A stretch of 37,061 nucleotides of DNA from Brumimicrobium sp965659845 (GTDB taxonomy: Bacteria; Bacteroidota; Bacteroidia; Flavobacteriales_D; Crocinitomicaceae). The position numbers were made by a program, and so were the translations under genes. Where the stretch lies: positions 1 to 37,061 of the forward strand of contig CBFHXS010000013.1 of the NCBI GenBank assembly GCA_965659845.1, read 5' to 3'. Positions 8,651 through 16,188 of this stretch are shown in pieces (the stretch's first letter is position 1; the number at the start of each line of letters is the position of its first letter). Below the pieces are notes generated by a model. It was not told the DNA's origin. It saw nothing but the letters and a program-made list of their open reading frames with translations, and did no database searches.

Positions 8651-8810
8651 TTTAAAACAGTGTCCAATACCGCACAAATGATTGTCGGATTCTTGCAATG
8701 TGCAAAACTCAAAAATGGTGAATAACTTTTTTAGCTCGTTCACTGACAAATAGCAAGACTTATAATACCAAAGATTGACTAATTTATATTTAGTTTTACA
8801 CACCAAGAGT

Positions 8811-9476
8811 ATGGAACGAAAGATTATCACAACGAACGATGGCTCAAAGACCATTTTTATTCCTGAATGGAATGAGAATTATCACTCAAAACATGGAGCG
8901 CTTCAAGAAGCGTTACATGTTTTTATAAAAAGCGGTTTAAAGGAAGTAAGTTCTGATCAAATCCGGATTTTGGAAGTAGGATATGGCTCTGGGTTGAATG
9001 CTATTTTGACTTATGCAGAGGCTATAGAGCAAGGGAAAGCGATTCATTATGCTGGAATTGAAGCATTCCCGATTTCGAAGGATGAATTCGAAGCATTGGA
9101 TTACGGAAGTTTAAATCGAGTCTCTGCTGCAAAAAATATTCTTCAAAAGTTCTTCGATGCACCATGGGAAGAGTCAATTCAAATTGAAACTGATTTTTCA
9201 TTGCAAAAAATAAAGATCAAAATTGAAGATTTCGATTCTAAAGAGCGTAAATATGACCTCATCTATTTCGATGCATTTGGACCAAGAGTTCAACCTGAAA
9301 TGTGGACACTTAATGTGCTATCTAAAATGTATGACACATTAGATAATAAAGGCATTTTCGTGACCTACTGCGCGAAAGGTCAGGTGAGAAGAGACCTTGA
9401 GTCTTTAGGGTTTGAAGTTGAGAAAATACCAGGACCTCCAGGGAAAAGAGAAATGCTGAGAGCGAGAAAAACATAA
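8811..9476 (+). CDS. mnmD: tRNA (mnm5s2U34) methyltransferase, stand-alone MnmD type
   Basis: This SAM-dependent enzyme methylates the aminomethyl group of nm5(s2)U at the tRNA wobble position, the last step of mnm5s2U formation. The product is 221 residues long. Motif I is ILEVGYGSGLNAI (about 53-65), and the family block FDAFGPRVQPEMW lies at 153-165, followed by GIFVTYCAKGQVRRDLESLGFEVEK and PGPPGKREML. E. coli has this domain fused to the MnmC oxidase. Here it stands alone, as in many Bacteroidota and Gram-positives. I start at the ATG at 8811 (MERKIITTNDGSKT), where family similarity begins. The frame extends to an ATG at 8775, but the extra 12 residues are not family-like. It is divergent from dnaB with 172 bases between the starts. 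Confidence 0.88.
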   Translation: MERKIITTNDGSKTIFIPEWNENYHSKHGALQEALHVFIKSGLKEVSSDQIRILEVGYGSGLNAILTYAEAIEQGKAIHYAGIEAFPISKDEFEALDYGSLNRVSAAKNILQKFFDAPWEESIQIETDFSLQKIKIKIEDFDSKERKYDLIYFDAFGPRVQPEMWTLNVLSKMYDTLDNKGIFVTYCAKGQVRRDLESLGFEVEKIPGPPGKREMLRARKT

Positions 9477-9484
9477 ACCCAATT

Positions 9485-9535
9485 AATCAATAGTTATAAC
9501 ACCTTGCACCAATAGCACTTCAGACTCTATTGATT
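9485..9535. repeat. Nine-bp inverted repeat after mnmD
   Basis: AATCAATAG (9485-9493) is perfectly complementary to CTATTGATT (9527-9535), with a 33-base loop between them. It lies between the mnmD stop and the next gene. The stem is AT-rich and the loop long, so it would be a weak terminator at best; the TGATTATTTTTG after it contains a possible promoter box. Confidence 0.3.
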
Positions 9536-9539
9536 TGAT

Positions 9540-9547
9540 TATTTTTG
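9540..9547 (+). promoter_or_regulatory. Candidate -7 promoter element for the TPR lipoprotein gene
   Basis: TATTTTTG matches TAnnTTTG exactly. It would start transcription near 9554, giving a leader of about 22 bases before the ATG at 9576. No good -33 TTTG is seen 17-23 bases upstream. It would drive the three-gene run ending with the caspase gene. Confidence 0.35.
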
Positions 9548-9575
9548 TGAAACCAATTAATAATTCCAAGAGTAT

Positions 9576-10622
9576 ATGTACCGAATTATCTTTTTTATTT
9601 CTTTGCTAACGCTGTTCATTTCTTCGTGCTCTAATCCTAAGGATGGCGATAAAGAACAGTTCTTTGAAACTAAAAACGAGGTAGTAAATAAAGACAGCTT
9701 GATGGTGCAGCTATCAGATAGTCTTAAGCAGTTTCCAGAGAATATTGAGCTATGGATTCGTCAAGGAGAATTATGTAAAGAACGATTGAATTTCCAATGC
9801 GCACTGAACTCCGGAGCAAAAGCTTTCGTGTTAGATTCAACAAATTTGGAAGCCCGCAAGCTATATGCATGGACATTGATCAATAAACCAAATGCTCCTT
9901 TAGCAGATATAGAAAGAGCGAAAAGACATTATAAATATATACTATCTATAAAATCAAAAGATCCCGAAACATTAGTCCAATTGGCAAACACTTTTTCTTT
10001 GACAGGAGACTTCAAGACAGCGATTAAATACATCAATGATGCACTGCGTATTGACGAGAACTATAGAGATGCTTATGTTTTGAAAGGATCAATCTATAAA
10101 ACGATTGACAATAAGGAACTGGCTCTTTCCTCCTATCAAACAGCCGTTCAATTGGATCAGGACTATTTCTTAGGGCACTTAAACACGGGTTGGTTATTGA
10201 CGGATATGGGACGACACGAATTGGCGTTGGAGTATTACGAAAATGCAAAAGAAATAAGACCAAATAATCTAAATGCGCAATACGGTATTGCTAAGAGTTA
10301 TCAAGACATGGAGGATTACGACAAAGCGCTAGAAGAGTATCGTGAAATCGAAAGAATTGATAGCACTTTTTACATTACTCATTTCAATCAGGCATATATC
10401 AAACAGTATCATCAGCACCAGTTGGATAGCGCTGTATACTATTACAATAAATTGCTAGAGATTAATCCAGAATATATTCATGCTTGGTACCAATTAGGGA
10501 AAACCTATTTTGAACAAGGACGTAAATCGGATGCTGGGAGAGCTTACTCTAGAGCCTTGAAGATTGATGAAAACTATGCTCCTGCAAAAGATGCTGCCGA
10601 AGAACTTCGCAAAAGTTACTAG
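9576..10622 (+). CDS. TPR-repeat lipoprotein
   Basis: This 348-residue protein has a lipoprotein signal peptide, MYRIIFFISLLTLFISSC, with the lipidated cysteine at residue 18. The rest consists of tandem tetratricopeptide repeats, roughly residues 45-345. Examples are LANTFSLTGDFKTAIKYINDALRIDENYRDAYVLKG and LGKTYFEQGRKSDAGRAYSRALKIDENYAP; eight or so repeats can be counted. TPR lipoproteins usually act as envelope scaffolds. No enzymatic domain is present, and the partner cannot be named from sequence. The next gene starts three bases after the stop, and the WD40-caspase gene follows, so it may act with those proteins. Confidence 0.82.
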   Translation: MYRIIFFISLLTLFISSCSNPKDGDKEQFFETKNEVVNKDSLMVQLSDSLKQFPENIELWIRQGELCKERLNFQCALNSGAKAFVLDSTNLEARKLYAWTLINKPNAPLADIERAKRHYKYILSIKSKDPETLVQLANTFSLTGDFKTAIKYINDALRIDENYRDAYVLKGSIYKTIDNKELALSSYQTAVQLDQDYFLGHLNTGWLLTDMGRHELALEYYENAKEIRPNNLNAQYGIAKSYQDMEDYDKALEEYREIERIDSTFYITHFNQAYIKQYHQHQLDSAVYYYNKLLEINPEYIHAWYQLGKTYFEQGRKSDAGRAYSRALKIDENYAPAKDAAEELRKSY

Positions 10623-10625
10623 TTC

Positions 10626-11228
10626 ATGACTCCTTCAAGACTCAAAGTAATTCAGGCAATTGGTGAAGCAGTGATTCCTTTACTCGGATTCTTTTACTTT
10701 GAATGGAGCCTATACTTTATCTTACTTTTCTACATGATTGATCTTATCGCTACCGAGGTTTTCACCTATCTTAAAGTCAATAAGATCATTGCTTTTCAAC
10801 GTATTGGGTATTCTTTAAAGCAACGCTATGGCAAACTAGTGATCAATTCTTTAATGGTAGTTGTGTTAATCGTCCTTTCTCATTCATTCATCTACTTTCA
10901 GCAAAACGGAATAAATTTTTGGGAGGCTTTCGTAGCATTTCTAGCATATGAAGAACCTGGATTTCCTGTTCCACAAGGTTATTTATTACTTCCTCTTGTG
11001 ATCTTTGGAAATTACCAACAGTACAATAGCATGTTCGTAAAAAGCAATGCTTATCGTGTTTTCTCATGGAAGAAGCTCATTTTATCCAGACGCAGAGCGT
11101 TGTTTATTTCACTCGGCGGTGCCCTGCTCGGATTGATTCTTGTGCAGTTTCTGGTAATTCCGTCCCTAGTCTATTTACTTTTGATCACAGTTATCAAGTT
11201 TTATGTCGATGTAAGGTTAACCCCATAA
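10626..11228 (+). CDS. Integral membrane protein, unknown function
   Basis: This 200-residue protein has about five transmembrane helices: residues 10-45 (probably two), 75-93, 115-130, 158-175 and 177-195. The N-terminal block GFFYFEWSLYFILLFYMIDLIATEVFTYLK and the pattern of helices vaguely recall the DUF6498 group of membrane proteins, but I am not confident of this. There is no signal peptide and no recognisable active site. Its ATG at 10626 follows the TPR lipoprotein stop by three bases, so the two are likely co-translated. The WD40-caspase gene begins 58 bases downstream on the same strand. Confidence 0.7.
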   Translation: MTPSRLKVIQAIGEAVIPLLGFFYFEWSLYFILLFYMIDLIATEVFTYLKVNKIIAFQRIGYSLKQRYGKLVINSLMVVVLIVLSHSFIYFQQNGINFWEAFVAFLAYEEPGFPVPQGYLLLPLVIFGNYQQYNSMFVKSNAYRVFSWKKLILSRRRALFISLGGALLGLILVQFLVIPSLVYLLLITVIKFYVDVRLTP

Positions 11229-11286
11229 ATTCAAGGATACATTATTTCGAAGAATGTCTATCTTTAAAGAAGTAAAAAATCTTGGG

Positions 11287-14200
11287 ATGAAATACTTATT
11301 ATTCTTCTTAATACTATCAATAGCCCACCTGTTATATTCTCAAGATGCGCAGGTCGTTTTAACGCAAGGACATACCGATCAAATCAATTCAATAGATGTT
11401 TCGCCTAACGAACGCTGGATGGCCTCGGGAAGCAATAGTAAAATCGTTAAAATATGGGACATTCCATCTTCGCGAGAATTCACTACGCTTGGACCTAATG
11501 ACGGTAGAATCAATAGCCTGAAATTTACTCCAGATAATAAATTAATAGCTGCTCTCATCAATCACGGCAGCATAAAAGTATGGGACTTCGTAACCAATGA
11601 ATTGGTCATAGAGGTTCCGGCGGAGGCCAATGCAAATGGAATGGGGTTTTCTGATGACAGCAAATGGATGTTCTACATCAATGAGGACGGATACACTTCA
11701 CGAGTTAGGCTTAAAAAAGAAAGTAAGAGCGAAGTACTTAGTGATCAGTATACCTATCATATTAATAAAGTTCCTAATACAAATAATCTTACTCTGCTAG
11801 ACCATAAAGGAAAGCTTCATATTCTGAATATTGAAACAAAAGAAAAAAGAACCTTGAGGCTTTTTGATGATTTTAATTTCCCTTTTTGTCCTTCGAAAGT
11901 AAGTGCATCAGGAAACTATTTTTACAGTGGGTTTAACGATGACAACGTTCACATTTTTGATCTTAAAACTGGAGAAAAGAAATGGAGTATTCCCGTTTCA
12001 TCTAAAATTCAAGGAGCCCACTTTGACGAGGAAAACAAGTTAATATATTTAACAGTACACGGTAAAAAACTGCAGATTTTCAACTTAGAAACAGAGAGCT
12101 TCACAACACTGAAAGAGCATGAAAGATTCAACCCAACACATTTTAAAGTGTTTCATGGCAACGAAATTCTGGCAACCGTGCATATGAAAAACATTGTGTT
12201 TTACAACCTGAAAGATCTTCAGCCCATTAAAAAGTTCCAACCGCTGATCAGCAAAATGTACAACATGACGGTGAATCGAAAAGGTGAATACCTGGTTGCG
12301 GCAAACGGTAAGTTAAAATTAGGCGTGTGGAACTTAAAACAAAATAAGGTTGAACGCACATTCGACGGTATGTTTCCTTGCCAATTCGGAAAAAACGGAA
12401 AACTTTACGCAGTAAACAGAACATTAAAAATTGGAGTTTGGGATATTGAAACTGGCGCTATACAAGGTCAAATGGAGGCTGGCAATGAAGTCCTGCAAAC
12501 GCTTACTGTCAGTCCTGATGGCAGATATTTAGCAGGGGCCGGGTATAAAGGCAAGATCAGAGTATGGGACCTGCAAAAGCAAGAATTGATCAAAACCTAT
12601 CAAGCACATCAGGGTGGTATTTTTGATTTAAGCTTCAGTCCTGATAACAAACGATTAGCCAGTTGTGGTTATGATGCTCATGTCCGAGTATGGGATTGGG
12701 GGAAAGCAAAAGAGTTGGCAGCACTTAGCGAGCAAACTACTGTTACGAGTGGTGTTGCATTTAGCCCAGATGGAAAGTACCTGGCTTCTTCTGCATGGGA
12801 TAAAAGTATATTCGTTCGAGATGCTATAACATATGATTCAATAACCAGTTTTACTGCTCATGAAAATGCTATCAATAGCATCGACTTTAGTAGCGACTCA
12901 AAATACATTGCTTCTGGAGCTACTAATAATGCAGTCTGGGAAGCGGACAATTCCGTGAAACTATGGGAGGTACCTACGGGTAAATTAGTATGCACCTTTG
13001 ATGGTCATCTTGATGGAGTAAATAAAGTGGTTTTTGAACCTGGAACTCATCGCGTTTATTCCTGTTCAAATGATGGAACATTGAAACTTTGGAATCCTGA
13101 GATGTGTGGAATAGAGGCTACCTTTACAGCTGCTGCAGGAAATGATTATATCATTTTCAATAAGGACTATTACTATACGGGCACGAAGGCAGCGCTGCAA
13201 GGTATTGCATTTAAGATAAACGATCGGCTCTATCCCTTCGAGCAATTTGATTTAATTTACAATCGCCCCGATATCGTCGCAAATACAATTGGTAAAACTC
13301 CAGAAAATCTGATAAGGGCATATAAATATATTTATCAAAAACGAGTTAAGAAAATGGGCTTCGAATTGGATGAATTCGATCGTGATTTTGTTGTTCCCGA
13401 AATCAATATTTACAGAGATAATTTACCTTACATCAGTGATCGAAACGAAATCAAATTTACTGTTAAAGCAAGTGATAGCGTGGAATTTCTTGATCGCATT
13501 CAAATTTATCTTAATGGTGTACCATATTATGGTAATGAAGGAATCTATTTGAAAGATGAAAGTCTGCATTCCATTGAAAAAGAGATAAAAATAGGACTTA
13601 TTCAGGGATTGAATAAAGTGACCGTAATGAGCATCAATGTTGCTGGTGCTTATTCTTTAAAGGAATCCTTTGAAGTAATTTACGAACCGAAAACACTTTT
13701 TAAAAGCAACCTTTATGTAATTGGAATCGGTGTTTCAGAATACGAAGATGAGAAGTATAATCTAACCTACCCTACCAAAGACGTTAGTGATTTTGTCAAC
13801 CAAATGAAACAAAATAGAGAGGTTTATAAAAATATCTTTATCAAAACACTTACGAATGAAGAGGCTACCACTCAAAACATCCCTAAACTTAAAGGCTTCT
13901 TGAGTGAAGCCACCATCAATGATGTAGTCATTTTTTTTATTGCTGGACACGGAGTGCTAGATGAAGATTACAACTATTATTTCGGCACCTATGATATGGA
14001 TTTCACAAGTCCTTCCGAGCAAGGTCTGACTTATGAAAAAATTGAGCTATTGCTAACGCAAGTAAAGGCTATCAAGAAGCTTTTGATCATGGATACTTGT
14101 CACAGTGGTGAAGTGGACAAAGATGAAATCAAAAAAGACACTACCCCAGAAGAGAATGACGGAGATATAAAATTTAGATCTGTTGCAACAGGATACAAGG

Positions 14201-14532
14201 AAGAAAATGCTTTTGGACTTGAAAACACTAGAGAAATGGTAGAGAATTTGTTCTCAGACATTCGACAAGGTTCAGGTGCAACAGTAATTTCTTCAGCTGG
14301 TGGGTCTGAATTTGCCATGGAAAGTGATCAGTGGAAAAATGGTCTATTTACCTACTGTATGTTGGAAGGGATGAAAACCGGTAAGGCTGATTTGAATGGA
14401 GACACTAAAATTGATGTTGACGAAATGAGAAAGTACGTTTACGAAAATGTAAAAGCACTGAGTAAAGGAAAACAACGTCCAACAACCAGAATAGAAAATA
14501 TACAAATGAATTATCCTGTGTATTACAGGTGA
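11287..14532 (+). CDS. Secreted WD40-repeat / Ig-like / caspase-family (C14) protein
   Basis: I choose the ATG at 11287 because it gives a clean signal peptide (MKYLLFFLILSIAHLLYSQ). An ATG at 11254 would add 11 charged residues in front. The 1081-residue product has WD40 repeats over about residues 25-610, with late repeats such as VSPDGRYLAGAGYKGKIRVWD, FSPDNKRLASCGYDAHVRVWD and DGTLKLWN. An Ig-like beta-sandwich follows at about 700-800. A C-terminal caspase-like peptidase domain covers about 805-1081, starting LYVIGIGVSEY. The catalytic dyad is visible: His888 in FIAGHGV and Cys938 in IMDTCHSGE, so the protease should be active. The ending (ATVISSAGGSEFAME...GLFTYCMLEGM) is also typical. 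Family members in bacteria often act in stress or death-like processes, but targets are unknown. It is the last gene of a likely three-gene run. Confidence 0.88.
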   Translation: MKYLLFFLILSIAHLLYSQDAQVVLTQGHTDQINSIDVSPNERWMASGSNSKIVKIWDIPSSREFTTLGPNDGRINSLKFTPDNKLIAALINHGSIKVWDFVTNELVIEVPAEANANGMGFSDDSKWMFYINEDGYTSRVRLKKESKSEVLSDQYTYHINKVPNTNNLTLLDHKGKLHILNIETKEKRTLRLFDDFNFPFCPSKVSASGNYFYSGFNDDNVHIFDLKTGEKKWSIPVSSKIQGAHFDEENKLIYLTVHGKKLQIFNLETESFTTLKEHERFNPTHFKVFHGNEILATVHMKNIVFYNLKDLQPIKKFQPLISKMYNMTVNRKGEYLVAANGKLKLGVWNLKQNKVERTFDGMFPCQFGKNGKLYAVNRTLKIGVWDIETGAIQGQMEAGNEVLQTLTVSPDGRYLAGAGYKGKIRVWDLQKQELIKTYQAHQGGIFDLSFSPDNKRLASCGYDAHVRVWDWGKAKELAALSEQTTVTSGVAFSPDGKYLASSAWDKSIFVRDAITYDSITSFTAHENAINSIDFSSDSKYIASGATNNAVWEADNSVKLWEVPTGKLVCTFDGHLDGVNKVVFEPGTHRVYSCSNDGTLKLWNPEMCGIEATFTAAAGNDYIIFNKDYYYTGTKAALQGIAFKINDRLYPFEQFDLIYNRPDIVANTIGKTPENLIRAYKYIYQKRVKKMGFELDEFDRDFVVPEINIYRDNLPYISDRNEIKFTVKASDSVEFLDRIQIYLNGVPYYGNEGIYLKDESLHSIEKEIKIGLIQGLNKVTVMSINVAGAYSLKESFEVIYEPKTLFKSNLYVIGIGVSEYEDEKYNLTYPTKDVSDFVNQMKQNREVYKNIFIKTLTNEEATTQNIPKLKGFLSEATINDVVIFFIAGHGVLDEDYNYYFGTYDMDFTSPSEQGLTYEKIELLLTQVKAIKKLLIMDTCHSGEVDKDEIKKDTTPEENDGDIKFRSVATGYKEENAFGLENTREMVENLFSDIRQGSGATVISSAGGSEFAMESDQWKNGLFTYCMLEGMKTGKADLNGDTKIDVDEMRKYVYENVKALSKGKQRPTTRIENIQMNYPVYYR

Positions 14533-14564
14533 TTGATACGAAAGCATCGGTAATATTCTTTAAC

Positions 14565-14592
14565 AAAAAAAGGGGTGGAAAACTCCACCCCT
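14565..14592 (-). terminator. Intrinsic terminator of the saccharopine dehydrogenase-family gene
   Basis: A perfect nine-bp stem, AGGGGTGGA (14571-14579) with TCCACCCCT (14584-14592), has the loop AAAC. On the minus strand it is followed by a run of T (complement of 14565-14571), the classical arrangement. On the plus strand the bases after the stem are AGCTATTC, a poor U-tract, so it should work mainly for the minus-strand gene. Confidence 0.85.
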
Positions 14593-14618
14593 AGCTATTC
14601 AAAAATAAATAAATAAAG

Positions 14619-15992
14619 CTACCTCCAAGATTCCTCTTCAGTATAGAGGCGAGGTGGATTCACTTGTTTCTCAGTGAATTTAATACCGTAATCTTCGAGC
14701 TCATCCAAAATTGGATTATATACTTCTCTCATAGTAGGTACATGCACACCTTTGATGTTAATATCACCGTTGAGTATATTCTTCACACATATACCTAAAG
14801 GCAATCCAACTGTGTTACTCATTGCGGTATATACTTGATCCTCCCCAATGCTTACCATTTCAGAAGTGATTTCTTTGAATTCACCCCCCATTTTGTAAAC
14901 GAACTTATGATACATTGCAATCATATCTTTATCTTCCGGTTTCAATGCCCATTTTTCCTCTAGAATTTTTTGCATCATTTGGGCGGGAGTAGCATTCTTC
15001 AAACCAATTTTTGTTGAATTATCAAAGATTCCTAACCAAACCAGTTTGTCCCACAAGGTATCATCAAGATCAATCTTCATATAATGACGCAACTTCAATT
15101 CTACAGAATCATTCTCGTTGTATGGTAAAAAAGAGTTGATAAAATCACGGGGTGTCATATCTTCACTTCCTTCTAATGTATAAGTGTCGTCAGTTGCACC
15201 CAATTGAACAAATACATCCCATGCTCGAGAGAATCCTTTTCTACGCAATGTTCCGCGGTAAATAGTAGGAATATCATCCAATCCATAAACTTCACGATAC
15301 ATCAATGAATTACGGTTAGCATATCCTTCAAAAGTTCCAAATTCTTCCATTTCAATAATCTCTGTTCTTCTGAACAGCTTATTATATGGGATATATTTAT
15401 AACGACCTTCCTGAATGAATTGTGCTGCTCCTCCTTGTCCTGCAAGAACCACATTTCTTGGGTTCCAGGTAAACTTGTAATTCCATGGATTATCATCACT
15501 TTCAGGAGCAACTAATCCACCACAGAACGACTCAAAAATATGCATCTGACCTCCCGCATCACGGATCTCATCGATTACACGCATTGCACTCATATGATCA
15601 ATACCCGGATCAACTCCTATCTCATTCATGATCGTAATGCCTGCATCAATTGCTTCTTGGTTCAATTCCTTCATACGCGGACTCACATAAGAGGGAGTAA
15701 TCATATTTTTCTTAAACTTAATACAATCTTCAGCAACATCCGGGTGGTAGCGTGCTGGAAGCATACTAATTACAATATCTGCTTTTTCAATTTCTGGTTG
15801 ACGTTCTGCAGGATCTAGGGCATTAAACACCATAGCAGTTGCGCGAGTCGAACCATTGATTTTACTTTCAATAGCTTCCTTGTTCTGATCGACAATTTTT
15901 ATATGCCAATCTTGTTCCTCTGCATTTTGTAATAGATAGCGAATCAAGGTTGATGCAGATAAACCAGCTCCTAGGATTAAAATATTTTTCAT
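14619..15992 (-). CDS. Saccharopine dehydrogenase-family oxidoreductase (Lys9-like)
   Basis: This 457-residue NAD(P)-dependent enzyme resembles saccharopine reductase/dehydrogenase (glutamate-forming), which interconverts saccharopine with aminoadipate semialdehyde plus glutamate. The N-terminal Rossmann motif is ILILGAGLSASTLIRYL (GxGxxA/S variant). The family block NEIGVDPGIDHMSAMRVIDEI lies near residues 125-145, followed by FESFCGGLVAPESDDNPWNYKFTWNPRNVVLAGQGGA. The C-terminal domain has MSNTVGLPLGICVKNIL and GVHVPTMREVYNPILDELEDYGI. In Bacteroidota such genes are linked to lysine catabolism, but homospermidine or carboxynorspermidine enzymes share the fold, so substrate is not certain. 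It stands alone, convergent with the caspase gene and ending at a strong minus-strand terminator. Confidence 0.85.
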   Translation of the reverse strand: MKNILILGAGLSASTLIRYLLQNAEEQDWHIKIVDQNKEAIESKINGSTRATAMVFNALDPAERQPEIEKADIVISMLPARYHPDVAEDCIKFKKNMITPSYVSPRMKELNQEAIDAGITIMNEIGVDPGIDHMSAMRVIDEIRDAGGQMHIFESFCGGLVAPESDDNPWNYKFTWNPRNVVLAGQGGAAQFIQEGRYKYIPYNKLFRRTEIIEMEEFGTFEGYANRNSLMYREVYGLDDIPTIYRGTLRRKGFSRAWDVFVQLGATDDTYTLEGSEDMTPRDFINSFLPYNENDSVELKLRHYMKIDLDDTLWDKLVWLGIFDNSTKIGLKNATPAQMMQKILEEKWALKPEDKDMIAMYHKFVYKMGGEFKEITSEMVSIGEDQVYTAMSNTVGLPLGICVKNILNGDINIKGVHVPTMREVYNPILDELEDYGIKFTEKQVNPPRLYTEEESWR

Positions 15993-16123
15993 AGTTTGAC
16001 TTAATTTTCACATGCTTCAAATCGGTTTTATTGGATAACTAAAGCGAGCATGTATTTTTTGTTTCTCGTTTTTCACAAAATAATCTAAAAATGTAAAAAA
16101 TCACAAGTTTTAAGAAACTATTA

Positions 16124-16160
16124 TAAAAGAAAAAACGCCCGCTGCTACGACGGACGTTTT
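16124..16160 (-). terminator. Intrinsic terminator of the TonB-receptor gene
   Basis: AAAACGCCCG (16132-16141) pairs with CGGACGTTTT (16151-16160). The one imperfect position is a G-U wobble when transcribed from the minus strand and a C-A mismatch from the plus strand. On the minus strand the stem is followed by a T-rich run (complement of 16124-16136). It lies 28 bases after the receptor stop codon. Confidence 0.8.
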
Positions 16161-16188
16161 AATTTAACTTACGATATGCGCTCTTAAG

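Noticed and set aside
8639..8854. A 72-residue N-terminal extension of DnaB
   Set aside because: It is hydrophobic and cysteine-rich, unlike DnaB, and overlaps an exact TAnnTTTG box and the mnmD start region. The ATG at 8638 fits the family.
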